NCBI GenBank assembly: GCA_030737875.1
Contig: CM060924.1
Coordinates: 145,446,197-145,510,196, forward strand
DNA length: 64,000 nt
Direction of reading: 5' to 3'
Origin: Allium sativum
Lineage: Eukaryota; Streptophyta; Magnoliopsida; Asparagales; Amaryllidaceae
The notes under the pieces were generated by a model. The model had not been told where the DNA came from. It saw only the letters and a list, made by a program, of their open reading frames with translations, and did no database searches. The position numbers and the translations under genes were made by a program. Numbering within the stretch: position 1 is the first letter of the stretch; each line of letters starts with the position of its first letter. Shown one piece after another: positions 1 through 13,000 of this stretch.

Positions 1-116
1 AAAAATATGGAGTTAAATAATCTTAGTATCGTGCTTCTTTATAGTAAATATTCAGGATCATTTTAAAGGGAATGTAAAATTGTTATCATGTGAAGTAAAA
101 ACATATATTCATAACT

Positions 117-149
<33 letters not shown>

Positions 150-1149
150 AACTAATTTTAAAAAAGAACTTAAAATTTAATTTATTATGAAATATAAATC
201 AATCTTTTGATACAAATCAATTTTGAAGAAAAATATATTAATTTGCTAAAGAACCATTTATATGTTAAAACTTTAAAAAGAAATCTATAGCCATAACAAA
301 ATTATGAAATATAGATATAGATTAAACTATAAAACTATAACTTCTTTTATTTAAACTACATATTTAAGGCATAAAATCTTATATATATATATTATTTTTA
401 TATCAAAATACTAGGTTAAATATTCAAGCTTCTATAAATCTTAATAAGAAATCAAAATAAGTATTAAGTTACAAATAGTATTTGTGATAATGCAACCCAA
501 AATAGTTATTAGATCATATGAATAATATATAAGTTAAACTATGCATGTTTAAACTATATAAAAGATAAATAAATTCACATTTTATAACAATATAAAAAAA
601 TAACTTTGTATATCATATTAACATGTCTATCTAATTTTATTAATTTATATACTTTTAATATATATATATATATTGAAACAAGATATAAGAAAATAAGTAG
701 ACAAACAAAGTTAATAACTAGAGTTTGAACTGGCATTTTCTTATTTAAAAGATGGAGGGAATTTTGAAATCTTAATCTTTTGAAACTCAAAATTTGAATT
801 TCACTTTACAGGCCTTTATGTCGACATAAGGACATATGTATGTCAACATACATGCGTAAGAACATATGGTTTTGTGACTTTGGTTTTAAATTATCGATTT
901 ATATTTTAGGTTTAACTATTTCCTAAAATAATATTAATCCTAACAAAAATCCAAAATTTATTTAACTATTATATTTATCTTTATTATTTTATTAATATTT
1001 TGGAATTTCAAATTTGAATTTTAAATTTCAAGCTTGAATTTTAAAATTTTAAATTTCAAATTCAAAGCAAAGTAGACAAAAAAGACAATTAAAGCATCCA
1101 TTCAACTAAAAAAATTTAAAAATTAATTAAAGCCTATCCAGTTTTTAGA
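1..1149. other. AT-rich stretch, probable decayed retroelement interior
   Basis: Very AT-rich sequence without a convincing coding frame. A (CA)n microsatellite of about 14 units lies at 119-146. Around 817-860 several TGTCGACATA-like and CATATGTATG-like short inverted motifs occur; a similar motif sits inside the copia LTR at about 2160. The stretch lies on the internal side of the minus-strand copia PBS at 1708, so it is probably the remains of that element's interior. That is inferred from position, because no pol motif is visible. Confidence 0.4.
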
Positions 1150-1300
1150 TCCATTTCTTTGATATTTTCTGAATTATGAATTGTTGTGAAACACATATTT
1201 GAATTTTTGGTTTCTGTCTCTTCATCGCTTGATGATGAATTCGAATCATCTGGATAAGGACACATCCTTTTTTTATGGCCTGGTCAAATTAATGTCAAAA
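1150..1300 (-). pseudogene. Copia gag scrap downstream of the zinc knuckle
   Basis: On the minus strand, about 35 codons read as the end of a zinc knuckle (HKK...CPYPDD) followed by a serine- and acid-rich tract (SNSSSSDEETE) and a short NMCF motif. This order is typical of the segment after the CCHC knuckle in plant copia (SIRE/Tork-like) gag proteins. The rest of gag and all of pol are missing or unrecognisable. The scrap is only about 400 bases from the PBS, closer than in an intact element, so an internal deletion is likely. Confidence 0.5.
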
Positions 1301-1707
1301 TTTTGAATTTGAATTTGAATTTTGAATGAATGGACACTTCAACTACTATAAGCCCAAAAGTCATATCCCTTCATAAATTCTACTTTTGATGAACGATCAT
1401 CTTGGAGTCTTTTGGCCAACGGTCATCAGATATAACTACTTTTCCTACAAAACAACAAACCTTTTCAAAGAATCAAGTAACTTTTTGAAATAACTAATTG
1501 TAATTTGAGATAATAACATCATGATGATTCTGTGATTAATCTATTTAAACTTTTTAAGAAATCACATCATGATAACTTACTTGATTTTTTTAATAAATTT
1601 GAATGTAGACTCATCTAATACTGATGCAAGGCATGAATTAAACTAGTGTTCAAAATTTGTCATTTAAAATTTTCAAAAATCAGATTATGAACTTTTAGAA
1701 AAAACTT

Positions 1708-1719
1708 GCTATAATACCA
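1708..1719 (-). other. Degenerate primer-binding site (initiator Met tRNA type)
   Basis: Reverse complement is TGGTATTATAGC, two or three changes from the common plant retrotransposon PBS TGGTATCAGAGC. It lies two bases outside the LTR that starts at 1722. This marks the LTR as the 5' LTR of a minus-strand element whose interior lay toward position 1. Confidence 0.65.
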
Positions 1720-1721
1720 AT

Positions 1722-2941
1722 TGTTAGGGATTGCGAAATGGATCATTAGGGAAAAACTAACACTAGAGGGGGTGAATAGTGTTTTTGAGAAATTAAACAA
1801 AATCTAAAACTTATATGATCTACTATATGAATTAAACACCAAAGAAACAATCATAGTCAAACACAAACACGAAGATAAACAAAAATAAAATGCATAAAAG
1901 GAAAGAACAATCAGATTTTATACTAGTTCAGAATTGCTCCTACGTCCAGTCCCAAATGCTGGATTGTGCAAAGTTTTATAACTATATCAATATCCAAGTA
2001 CAACCCCCTTGATTTCATGGCTACAAGGTTAACACCGGAAGAATGATTAAAAATTCGAACTCAACCCCTATTTATAAGATTTGAAAGGTTGCAACGCTTC
2101 TGGAACGTTACAAAGGGTGAAAATACACTTCCTTTCAAATTTAAATTTCTGACAGTTATATGTCGACATACCCATGTATGTATGTCGCCATATCCATCGT
2201 TTTAAAACCATTTTAAAGTATTAAAACCATTATTTAAATTCTGGAATTTCCTGAAGCAAAACTAGTTGCTAGAACATTATTTTACAAGTATAAAAACATA
2301 AGAAAATATAATTTAAACATTTGAATAAAAACTTTGTATATATGAGATATAAAACTATATATAACATAATTATAAACATATACATAGAAATTTATAAAGA
2401 GATGTTTATAAACTATATATAAACAAAAAGGTTATATGAAAACTTAGAGTTTAAATAAGAATATTATAATCAAATATAAAATTAGTAAAATATATTTAAT
2501 AAAACTATAAAAATAAGAATACTTATAAATTAGGAAATATATTTGAAATCATAAGTTTGAAATTCTTGGAAGATTAAAAATTGTTTTGAGAGAAGTTTGA
2601 AATCAACTTGAAAATAGTTTTGAAATTAATTTTGAAAAGAAATAATTTGAAAAAACAGAGTTTGAACCTAGAGTGCTATTCAGAGTCTTACATATAAACT
2701 AGACTCTATTACTATATTTTTCTTGAACTCTTGAAATCTTGATAGCTTGATAATTCATGAGTCTTGAATTTCTTCTGAATCTTGAATCTCTTGAAACTCT
2801 AAAACTGTACAGTCTTCAGTACTTAAGTCCTGTATACAAATCATGCATATATATATATTCTAGATAGAAATGTTAGTATATATTTTATAATCTATGATAA
2901 TTGAAATAAGGTTTTTGTCAACAAAACTCCATTCTCCAATA
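1722..2941 (-). repeat. Copia-type LTR, copy 1 (5' LTR of a minus-strand element)
   Basis: It runs from TGTTAGGGATTG to ...CTCCAATA, where the final CA appears mutated to TA, about 1.2 kb. The first 400 bases match 38139-38851 closely, including a shared block around CTCCTACGTCCAGTCCC, which defines the family. The adjacent PBS at 1708-1719 fixes the orientation. Around 2160 it contains a cluster of TGTCGACATA / CATGTATGTATG motifs. The far boundary at 2941 was chosen from the TG...CA rule and the inverted CCAAT(A)/TGTTGG end, so it is less certain than the start. Confidence 0.65.
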
Positions 2942-3063
2942 GCTAGTTTGGTTATGGAGACGACACTAAATGCATCGCTATCTGGTTAGCACTAGGTTAT
3001 AAAGCGACGAATTTTACCTATGGTTAGTGACGGTTAGCTGACCGAAGCCGTTCTTGTAGTTAG
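2942..3063. mobile_element. CACTA (En/Spm-like) terminal fragment
   Basis: The end at about 3063, read on the minus strand, starts ACTACAAGAACGGC, close to the plant CACTA terminus CACTACAAGAAA. Interior GCGACGAATTT and GACGGTTAGC motifs resemble the subterminal repeats of such elements. The other end is not in the window, and the left side is cut at the copia LTR boundary at 2941, so this is a fragment. Family assignment rests on the short terminal motif only. Confidence 0.4.
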
Positions 3064-3842
3064 ATGATTTCACCCCCTCCCCCCTTTTTATTTACTTTAT
3101 ATCGATTACAAATTTAAAAAATAAAATCACATAATATAGCGCAGTAATAACAGGCCTACATAATGCAATAATTATACATACATGATTTACAATACATTTT
3201 CAAATGTTGGTAAACCCAAGAGATATCACTACATAGCAAAGTGTATGTAAAACCATCCAGCTCTATCTTTGTAGAAAACTGCAAGAGGTGGTTATCGTAC
3301 ACTTTCTGAACCTTGACGAGAATTACCAACTAAACATATAAGTAGTGAGCTGCAGGTTGCATTCTGTCCATTTTACCATTGTAATAAACCGTGTATGAGG
3401 GTTAGAACTTGCATTTTTTTAAAACCAGCAGTCATCTTTTGTGAATCATCAAGATGTGTTAATTCTTAGTAATCCTGACACTATCACGTGAACAACCATA
3501 GTAAATTCAATTTAAACTCTCTAATTTTCTAAATTGCCCACAATTTTGACAAAAAAAAAAGATAATGATAAAAATACTGTTTTCTTATATTCTACTAAGA
3601 TTTATGATAATTTTTCTTTTAGATTTTTTGTCGACCACGCAATGGCGCTTCTTCGTACCTTCAAGTCAACACACAGTGGTCTTAGGATTTCTGCTTAGGG
3701 TTGATGACAAAAATACTCTTTTCTTATGTTCTGGTCGCCTTTGGTAAAATTAAGGTTGTTGCTTCAACTCGAAAAAAAATTCGTTACTTCGTTTATAAAA
3801 AACGACAACATTCTCTTTGATACTTTCGACAAATGTACATTT
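3064..3842. other. Non-coding, nothing recognised
   Basis: AT-rich unique-looking sequence. The only open frames are short and unlike any protein I know. It ends at the TTTCT duplication (3843-3847) that flanks the family A solo LTR. Confidence 0.4.
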
Positions 3843-3847
3843 TTTCT
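3843..3847. repeat. Target-site duplication TTTCT (left copy, family A)
   Basis: TTTCT immediately precedes TGTAACGACCCG at 3848 and is repeated at 14903-14907, directly after the CGTTACA end at 14902. Five bases is the usual gypsy integration footprint. Confidence 0.7.
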
Positions 3848-5118
3848 TGTAACGACCCGTATTTTACCGTATAATAATTAATTTATTTAATTATATAAAT
3901 AGGGATTGAGAGATTGAAATGGTCATTGAATTAAATTATAGTGAATATTTAATTTAAATAAATAATATAATAATATATTTAATTTCTGAAATAGTCAGAA
4001 ATAGTGGAATTCACAAAATGGTGTGAATTGGATCATCTGTGATATTTAATTCAGTTTAGAATTGAATTACAATAACGAATATATTATTTGAACGGCAGTT
4101 TGAACGTATAATTATAATATAATTATAATCGAGCTCGAAATGGCGTGGCAATTCGCTATTCGGTGATTTGAACTTCAGCTGAATGTACAAGGTCCATTTT
4201 AAATCTGATTTCTATGAAATAAGAAATGTTCGGAGCTAGTGAAGTATATTTTTCCAGTGGAAGAGAAAAATCGGGATTTCGTCGTGTAGATTTTTACTTA
4301 TGTCCAAATCAAATTTTCAAAAAGTCGCTATGGCATTCCTTTGAAATTTATAAATATGTATTATAAAAGGATTTTAATTTAAATTGAATGTCAATATAAT
4401 TGGGAACTTTGGGATATCGAGTTATGAACCCCGATATGGAGCTATATGATTTTATAGTGTGAATATATACGATAATATTTATTTATAAATATTTAATTTA
4501 ATTATTTTTAAATATATTCATATATTTAAATAGATTATTTAGAGCTTTAAAAATAGCCAGTTTTTCAAACGACCTCCAAATTCGACGAAACCAATTTTGT
4601 TGGATTCATAATGTCAAATTATTGTTAGATTTCAATTTCCGTGATTTTTAGAGTCAGCAGGCGGCCGAACGTAATTTTAACGTGAAAAACAGTCAATTTT
4701 CTGACTTTAAAAATATGTTGTAGGAGCAAACAGAGTCGGAATTCGACGAAACCAGTTTCGTTGGGTGTCTAATGTCAAACTGTAGTTGCATATCCATTTT
4801 CGTGATTTTTGGGTATTGTATGTGATCACAGGGATTTTTAAACAACGCATGGAAGTAATGATTCATTAAAACTCAATAAAAATTTCGAATAAAAATATAT
4901 TTAACTATCCTATAAATACCCTCAAATACCCTAAACCTAAGTCTCACTTTCTCTGGTGATCAGCAAACATCGTAGTCACCACTTCTCCATTCTCAAACAA
5001 TTTGTGATAAATAAAATTCAAAAAAAATAGAAATAAAATTGTGTAAATAGTAAAACAAATATGTTTGGAATCGGGAAGAAGTGCTCTTCATTCTAAAATG
5101 AGTTTTTCCAAGTTCGAT
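3848..5118 (+). repeat. Long solo LTR family A, part 1 (U3 side)
   Basis: It starts TGTAACGACCCG, the classic start of plant chromovirus-type gypsy LTRs, and pairs with the CGTTACA end at 14902. It contains two internal copies of a GACGAAACCA-(A/G)TTT(T/C)GTTGG block (about 4583 and 4748) that recurs in families B and C. A TATAAATA box at 4911-4918 is a plausible promoter position. It is interrupted at 5119 by family B and resumes at 10099. No PBS, PPT or internal coding region exists between its ends, so it is read as a solo LTR of about 6.1 kb once B is discounted. Confidence 0.65.
4911..4918 (+). promoter_or_regulatory. TATA box inside LTR family A
   Basis: TATAAATA about 1.06 kb into the LTR, followed by a CT-rich leader (CTCACTTTCTCTGG). 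This is what a U3/R boundary would look like. Activity is not known. Confidence 0.35.
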
Positions 5119-8100
5119 TGTAACAACCCGGAATTTTGGAGCCAATTTAAAATTTTGATTTTAGAAATTTTAATGAATTTATAATATTTAAAATAATTTA
5201 TTTTAAATAAGAACGACTAAAAATTTATTTTAATCGAAGTTAAAATGAATAAATTTAATTTAATTTAATTATAAAAGGAGTTAGAAATGACGCTTTTCAC
5301 CGTAGAGGGGCCCACCGAGTTCGCCCAGACTCAGGTTGGAGGCAGTGCGCCCCTGGGCGCTTCACGGGATAGAAGTTGATCGGCGATTAGAGGACGGATG
5401 GAGGAGCGTTGGTGGAAAGATGGAATCGGTGGAATGGGTTTCAACGTACAGGCTAAATCGATGAAGAAGAAAAGGGGGAGTGCGGCCTAATTGGTTAACA
5501 ATATAATTAAGGTTAATAATTATTAAATTAATTATCGATTTAAATATTCAAATCTTCAAATGATCGTAATTCCTTCAGACCATATCAGAATTCAACAAAA
5601 CGAATTGCGTTGGGATCCTTGTGATGAGATCTAGACGATGGAACAAACCAGAGTTGAAACGGAGCATGTTGAAAATTCAAAAAATTTTAGATCTGAATTA
5701 AAAGCAAAGTGAGATTTCTATTTTTTAAATAATTAAATTTTAATTATCTTTCATTATTTAAATTCCATGTATGTATGTTAATTTAATTCAGATCTGTGAT
5801 GTATGATGTTGTATTTGTTGCTTGTTGATTTTTGTTGATTTTGATACATGTGTTAGGTTGAAATTTGATTTACATTTAATTTGAAATAAAAATCATACTT
5901 TTATTTTGGATCTATGGATATTGAAAGTGTTTGAAAATAAAGACTTCACCTTTATTTTAGATCCAAGAATATAGCTTGTTTATATAACAAAAATTTACAT
6001 TTTTATTGAATAAAAATAGATCAATTAAAAAAAATCATTTTTTTTATAGAAATAGTTGAAACAAATTGAATCATTTTGTTGAAATAAAATAGTTAGACAA
6101 AAAGAGACATTTTTGTCACTTTAATAAGAATGAAACAAAAGAGACATTTTTGTCACTTTAATGAGAATGGAATAAAAAGATACAATTTTGTCATTTAATA
6201 AGGATTATACAAAAATACACATTTTTGTTATTAAATAGGGATTTTACAAAAATCACATTTTTGTCATGTAATAAGGATTATATAAGAATAACATTTTGTG
6301 TTTAAACATGATTCGTGAAGAAAAATAACATTTTGTGTAAAAACATGGTTAGTGAGATAAAATATCATTCTGTGTAAAAACATGTTAGTGAGATAAAATA
6401 TCATTTTGTGTGAAAACCTGTTAGTGAAATGAAAATGAACATTTTTATACATTAAAAAGGATTAATTAAAAATAAACATTTTCGTGCATTAAAAAGAGTT
6501 ACACAAAAATAAACATTTTTGTGCATTAAAAAGAGTTACACAAAAATAAACTTTTTTAGTGCATTAAAAAGAGTTACACAAAAATAAACATTTTTGTGCA
6601 TTAAAAGGAGTTAAACAAAAATAGACATTTTTGTTCACATTAAGAGAATTAGACAAGATAATCATTTTTGTTTACATTAAAATAATCAGACTAAATTATA
6701 CATTTTTGGTACTTAAAAAGGATTACACCAAATTACACATTTTTGGTAATTAAAAACGATTACACCAAAATATACATTTTTGGTCATTTAGAAGGATTGG
6801 ATAAAAATACACATTTTTGTTTATTTAAAAGAATTAGACAAAATTTACATTTTTTTTATTAAAAAGGATTAAACAAAAATGTCATTTTAATGTAAATGTA
6901 TGCATCAGAATTTATATATAAAAGAGGAAGTATCATTTTAATGCAAAGGCATACATTAGGATTTGTATGCAAACAGTAATAACATATATGTTGATTATAA
7001 GATGTCAATTATGTTAATTGTTAAATGACATGCTTGTTAATTATAAATGTGACCTTAGATTAAAATAACACTTTGTTGTAAATTGCATCATCAGAATAAA
7101 ATGACATTTTATTGTCATTTGTCATTAGAATTGAAATTTTAGATTTTTATTGTCATTTGTCAACAATAAAAAAGAATAGAAATAAAAGACTAAATTTTTA
7201 TTGTCATTTGTTCACAATAAAAAGAATTGAAATATTTGTCTGTGACGTTGAAATGTTTGATGTGTTAAATATAATGTTAGTATATTCAAACTGAATATTA
7301 CACGTCCATTTACAAGTTATCCGACTTGTTTATGTGATTACGACGATAATTTTTTTTACACATCGCCCAAGTGCACAAATAATTTATTATTTGTTTGTTC
7401 GATGAAACCCCGCACGGGTATTGGGATGATATTTGACATACACTAATCCCAATATTTAGTTGTAGAATCCACTCTGGTTGTTATTTGGATGTTTGATAAT
7501 TATTTATCATGATGGTTGATTTCACGCAATATATGGTTGTTGATTGAGTCCCATTCCAGTAAAGAACATTTTATAAAATATCTTAAATAAAAAGAATATT
7601 TTAGAAAAAAAATATTTTAGAAAAAAATATTTTTATTGAAATGAACTAGTTATTAACTAGAACAAATCATTAAATTTAGATTTAATGAAGATTTCCAATT
7701 TGTTAATATCTAACTGAAAATTAAATTTGAATAAATTAGATTTTGGGTTTGTCGTGAATGGTGTCTTCAATAACACTTTTCTTAAACCCAGTTGAGAAAT
7801 GAATAAATCTTTTAATTAAGATTATTAAAGTTTTCAATTATATTTAGTAATTGGAATAAGATGAAATGTGAGTTGGGTTTATTGTAAACTGTGTTTTTAA
7901 GCGACATTTGTTCTTTAACCCAACTGACAGTGAAAATATGATTGGGCATTTATAAATCTTTTATTAAGATTTAAATGGAAAAATTTTCCAAAGTAAAGTT
8001 TTCCAATTTAAGGTATTAAATTGGAACTGAATGGAATTCGATTTAATAATAATCGAGATGAGAGTCTGTAGAAGAAGACCGATACTATATATGGAATTTA

Positions 8101-10093
8101 AGAGGCTTTGCCGTTATTCCATTTATATTATTGGTCGGATACAGAAATTTATAATGATTATATATTGATTTGATTTCTGTGAAAATTCCATATTTAATGG
8201 AAGAGGATTTTGGGTTTATCGTGAACGGTGTCATAAAATGATAGTAGTTCTTTAACCCAGTTAAAGATAAGATTAATTTCTTAAATTTAAATAATAATTG
8301 AATAACGATTTTTTTTTATATTTAAAACCAAATTGGGGTTTTAATAAATCTTTAAAAGAAAGATTTAAGGATAATTTAAAGAATCTATCTTTGATAGAAT
8401 AATGTAAATACTTTATTTAAAAGAATATTCTTAATTGGAATGAGGCGTTGGATGTGTTTTTATAGCACTTGTTTTTTTATAAAAATACGCGAGTTATTCG
8501 GAAAGACCGGGTTTAACCCATTCCGAATAATTACTACAACGATGAAGAGTCGAAGATGAAGACGGTGGTTGATGACCGACGATCTTCACATCGAATGGAT
8601 GTGTTGCTACTGATGCCCATGATTGGAGTAGCTACCTTGAAGGGGCCACAGTGGTAGCCGTCCAGACGTATTGTTGATTGTCCGGATATGCGAGGACCTC
8701 TCAGGTGTCTCCGGTTTTGTTCAGACCCAGAACGAACTTGTAAATGGATGTGTGTCTGACATTGGATTTCGTTCCATGTAAATTAAATTGATTTTTATTA
8801 ATGTATATCTGATTGGTGGTGGAGAATTTATTCTCTGCTTAACACCCTGGTATATATTAATAGTGATTGATCGCATGGCGTGAATTGTCAATGTGGCACG
8901 CCAAGATGCAAATGATCAAGGCTTTGTTGAAAAGCAGGGCCTTGTGGGATGATCGAAGTATAGTCTATTACAGCATAGCTTTGTGTATAACGTGACTTCG
9001 CGAGCCTCACACACCGGTATGAGTCAAAAACGGGATATGGACCGTAGGGAGTGTACACGTTTCTTTCTAGCTAGAGTGATGTCAGCAACCTACCAGCCCT
9101 GACATTTTTACTTATGTGGTTAATGGATTGAGATGCCTCGGGATTATAGGCCAGAAGTGGTCATATGGAGGTCCAAAAGGACCGGCAAGCGTGTGTTCAA
9201 GCATAACTAATCCACTTTCGACAGGTGTGGACCGACCCTACCGCTCCAAGGGTTCACTGCGGGGGATCCTGAGGCATTTGCTAGAGTGTCTCGAATCGGA
9301 GGGAACGGTCTCTAGACTCGAATCATGATGGAAATCCAACTTCCAATACAACCTTGTGGTTTTGATTGTAGAACTAGTATGGCGACATAGTATATGGTAG
9401 CTATGTCGTCTATGATTGATACATTGTGATTTAAATGTTTTTATTAAAACATATACACACCAATACTAAATCTGTTTTATCGTATCAAGCATCTTTTGAC
9501 CATTATAAGGTAAAACTTTATCCTCTGGTTTGCGTTGCATTGTGTGATGGGACTTGAGTCTTATAATGGTTTCATTCTTCTAAAAAGTGTTGCGTTGTTT
9601 AACGATTTACTTTATTTTATGCACTGGCAATCCAATGGAGTAAACCCGTTCCGCATTAGCGGTGTGGTCCTTTGATTAGCCTATTATTAGATAAGTTAAG
9701 TAAGATTTCTCATACCAGTCCCGTGACTGACCTGTAGTTTGTTTCACTTGCAAACTCGGGTGCCCTCTTTTCCACACGGGCAGTCGAGTAGCTTTTGCAG
9801 ATATATTTACAGGATCCTGGTTTACAGATGAAGCGGTATTCGGAAAGCTCTGTATCCATGTATTCCTTTCGGTTGTATATTTGTATTATTTTTCCGCTGC
9901 TATTTAAATGTAATTTAAATCTCTGATATTATTGTATTTCTATTGTGTAATAAGTTTTCGTACTCTGTTATATTCTTATACTCTGATGTAATTGTTGTAA
10001 TCAGCAATAAAATGTTCTTCAGTTTATGTTCTGATGTGTGTTGTTCTCAAAGCAATCCAGTCTTTCCTTTACTGGGAAGTTTGTGTGGTTTCA
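5119..10093 (+). repeat. Long solo LTR family B nested in family A
   Basis: It starts TGTAACAACCCGG and ends ...GTGTGGTTTCA, about 4.98 kb. TCGAT stands immediately before it (5114-5118) and after it (10094-10098), so a 5-bp duplication supports insertion into family A. Order inside: a GC-richer gene-like island (5290-5490), the conserved CAAAACGAATTGCGTTGGGATCC block (about 5595), a GTGAG splice-donor-like site (about 5710), a 37-38-bp minisatellite (6090-7230), then GC-richer U3/U5 blocks, with a TTTCCGCTGC stretch near 9890 resembling one at 14620 in family A. Collinearity with family A supports homology. The right boundary depends on the short duplication. Confidence 0.55.
6090..7230 (+). 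repeat. Minisatellite inside LTR family B
   Basis: Diverged tandem units of about 37-40 bases. The core reads roughly ACACATTTTTGT-CATTAAAAAGGATTACACAAAAAT. The freshest stretch is 6495-6610, where three units beginning GAGTTACACAAAAATAAAC are nearly identical. It produces spurious short open frames on both strands. Confidence 0.75.
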
Positions 10094-10098
10094 TCGAT

Positions 10099-13000
10099 GT
10101 TCTTTTTCTGTACGTCGAAATTTTTCAGTGATTTCTAGGGTTGGAGATTTTGGGAATCTAAAGCGAAATTGCTTGGATTTAATATTGTTTTTGGGTTTGC
10201 CGTTGGATTTGGCTTCGGTTGGGGGAATTTTTGGAATTTCCGACATTATTTTGGTTAATGGTCTCACTGGTAGCGACAGTTTCAGGTGAAGGTCGCGATG
10301 AGGAGGATGAGTTCGGGTTCTGTGTTTTTGATTCGGGGAGGAAGAGGATGTCAAGAGAAGTTTATTGGTAACCTTAGTTCGATTTTTAAATGAGAGAAGG
10401 ATGAGCATAGGAGGACTCAAAGGAGTGGCAATGTTATTGCCGCAGCGTGCGAAATGTAGAAGACTGTGATGAGTAATGTATTAGCAGGAGTAATTAGTGA
10501 TTAAGGATGGTAAGTGTAGTTAGTTAATTTAATTTATTTAATATATAGTCGATATCCAGTAAAAATCATATCTTTCCCATACGTCATCAGAATCCAATGA
10601 AACAGGTCCCGTTGGGATCGTATGGACGGTGACTACACCATGGAACTGACCGGGAGTGGATTGGAGCTCGTTTGGATTTATGGTGAAATTAAACGCCTGA
10701 ATCAAATCAATGACCAATTATCGTTATTTAACGATAACCGTCCAATGTGAGTAAAACTCACTAACTCTTCTCAGTTATATTTTTATAACGTATTTTCAGA
10801 AATGATAAATAATGGTTGTTTGCTGTGTGTTGGCTGTTTGGTTGAATTGCTTGTTAGTTGGTTGAAAATATAGATAATGATATATATATATAAATCGTTA
10901 AGCCAATAGTAATTCTGTTATCAGTATATTTCATATTCGTGTTGTTTATGTGATTAACATCTGTGGATGCAGGGAAACAAGTCGGAGGGACCCAACTGGG
11001 TTCCTCAACATTTATTTTACCCCTTTTTTCATATATTATCGTGTTATATGATGTGATATGAGATCTGTTGTTGATTTTGCATGTTTGAATGATACCAATC
11101 ATTGTTATATGGTACGTTAAATATCGTAAGGAATACTGGAATGTTAAAAAGGAAAATTTCAATGTATATTGAAAAAGAAATATTTATAAAGTCAAAAGAT
11201 GTTATAAAAAGAAACATTTTTAAATATGACGTTATAAAAAGAAATATTTATTTAGGGAAATAAATATGATAAAATACAAAGAGGAAATATTTGTGAAAAC
11301 AAATAAAAAGGGGAGTATTTGTAGAACATTTACAAATAGAATTGAAAAGGGAAATATTTGTAAAACATTTACAAATAGATTAAAAGGAATATTTATTTGT
11401 TAAATAAAAAGATTAAAAAGGAATATTTATTTAGAAAATAAATAAGATATCATAAAAAGAAATACTTGAAAGGTGAATAGAATAGTATAAAAGAGAATTT
11501 TATATTTGAAAGGTTTAGACCCGTGCTTCGCACACGGGTATAACATTATATGGATTTAAAGCAAAGATTTTAAATAGAATTTATTCTAACTGATAAATTG
11601 AGAAGATAAATTTATAAATAACATTTTGTAAATTAAATGAAATGTTTATAATTGGATAAATAGAATATATAAATCAGGACTTATATAGAAAAGTAAGAAT
11701 CGATTTCAACATCGATATTTGGAACTGAATATGGACGTAGACTTAAATCAAAGGAGTAAATCGAAGTATAGTTAATCGATTTGAGTTAGAGTTAATCGAT
11801 TTGGGTTAGAGTAAATCGATTTGAGTCCGAATTAATCGATTAGAGTTAGAATTAATTGATTAGAGTTAGAATTAACCGATTAGAGTTAGAATTAATCGAT
11901 TAGAGTTAGACTTAATTGATTAGAGTTAACCAGCTAGAGTTAATCAGTTAGAGTTAACCAGTTAGAGTTAATCAGTTAGAGTCAACCAGTTAGAGTTAAT
12001 CACTTAGAGTTAACCAGTTAGAGTTAACCAGATAGAGTAAATTGAACATAGTCAATCGAATTAGGATTAATCGAATATTAGTTATTCAATTAGAGTTGAT
12101 CGAATATAGTTATTTGAGATAGAGTTTGTCAAACATATTTATTCAGGATGAGTTGCCATTTCGTACGACTGCTAGCGTAATTCGCAGGGCTGCAGATAGC
12201 CTACGGCGGTCGGATGTTTCCTGAGGGAATCAGGCGTAACCATTGTGATCGCTGTGATCTAGAGTCAGGCGAATGGAGTTAAATCGAATATTATCCATTC
12301 GAAATAAAGTTAAAACAGACATAGTTATTCAAATATAAGTTAATCGAATATTAGTTATTCGATGGGAGTTAAATAAATTGAGTTAAATAAGTTGAGTTAA
12401 TCAAGTAAGTTAAATATGTTGATTTAATCAAGTAAGTTAATCAAGTTGAGTCAATCGAGTTGAGTTAGTCAAGATGAGTTAATCAAACCGAGTTAATCCA
12501 AATGAGTTAATCCAAAGGAGTTATTCAAAATAATTTATTCGAATAGAATTAAGGGAGTTAATCGAATATAGTTCATTCGAAAAGAGATTAATCGAATGTA
12601 AATCATTCGAAGAGAATTAATCGAATGTAAATCATTCGAAGAGAATTAATCGAATGTAAATCATTCGAAGAAAGAGTTATTGAATATAGTTATTCGAAGA
12701 AAGAGTTATCGAATATAGTTTATTCCAAAAGGAGTTATCGAATAGATATTTTTCGAAAGAGAGTTATACGTTGAATTCGATTATATCGAATTCGGGAAAG
12801 TAATATTTACTCTCCATTTTTAATCAAGATTTACTTATTTATTAATAAATTAGCGGTTAGTTATTTAAATTAAGGAATAAAAATTATATTTTGAGGTTGG
12901 ATATTTAAGAAGAAGGGATTATAACGTTATAGTTATAATCAATGTTTTAAAATAAAGAAGTGAATTCGTAAATAGAATCCGAGTTACGTAAGGAAGTTGA

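Noticed and set aside
6090..7230. CRISPR-like regular repeats
   Set aside because: Units are contiguous, AT-rich and graded in divergence without unique spacers; a minisatellite in a eukaryotic LTR.
9116..9328. 70-codon frame in a GC-richer part
   Set aside because: Located in the U3/U5 part of LTR B; no similarity to a protein and not kept in the aligned part of LTR A.
10091..10420. 109-codon open frame, minus strand, Pro/Ser/Lys-rich
   Set aside because: Lies in the GC island of LTR family A. No domain recognised, no start context, and equivalent islands in B, C and D do not keep the frame.
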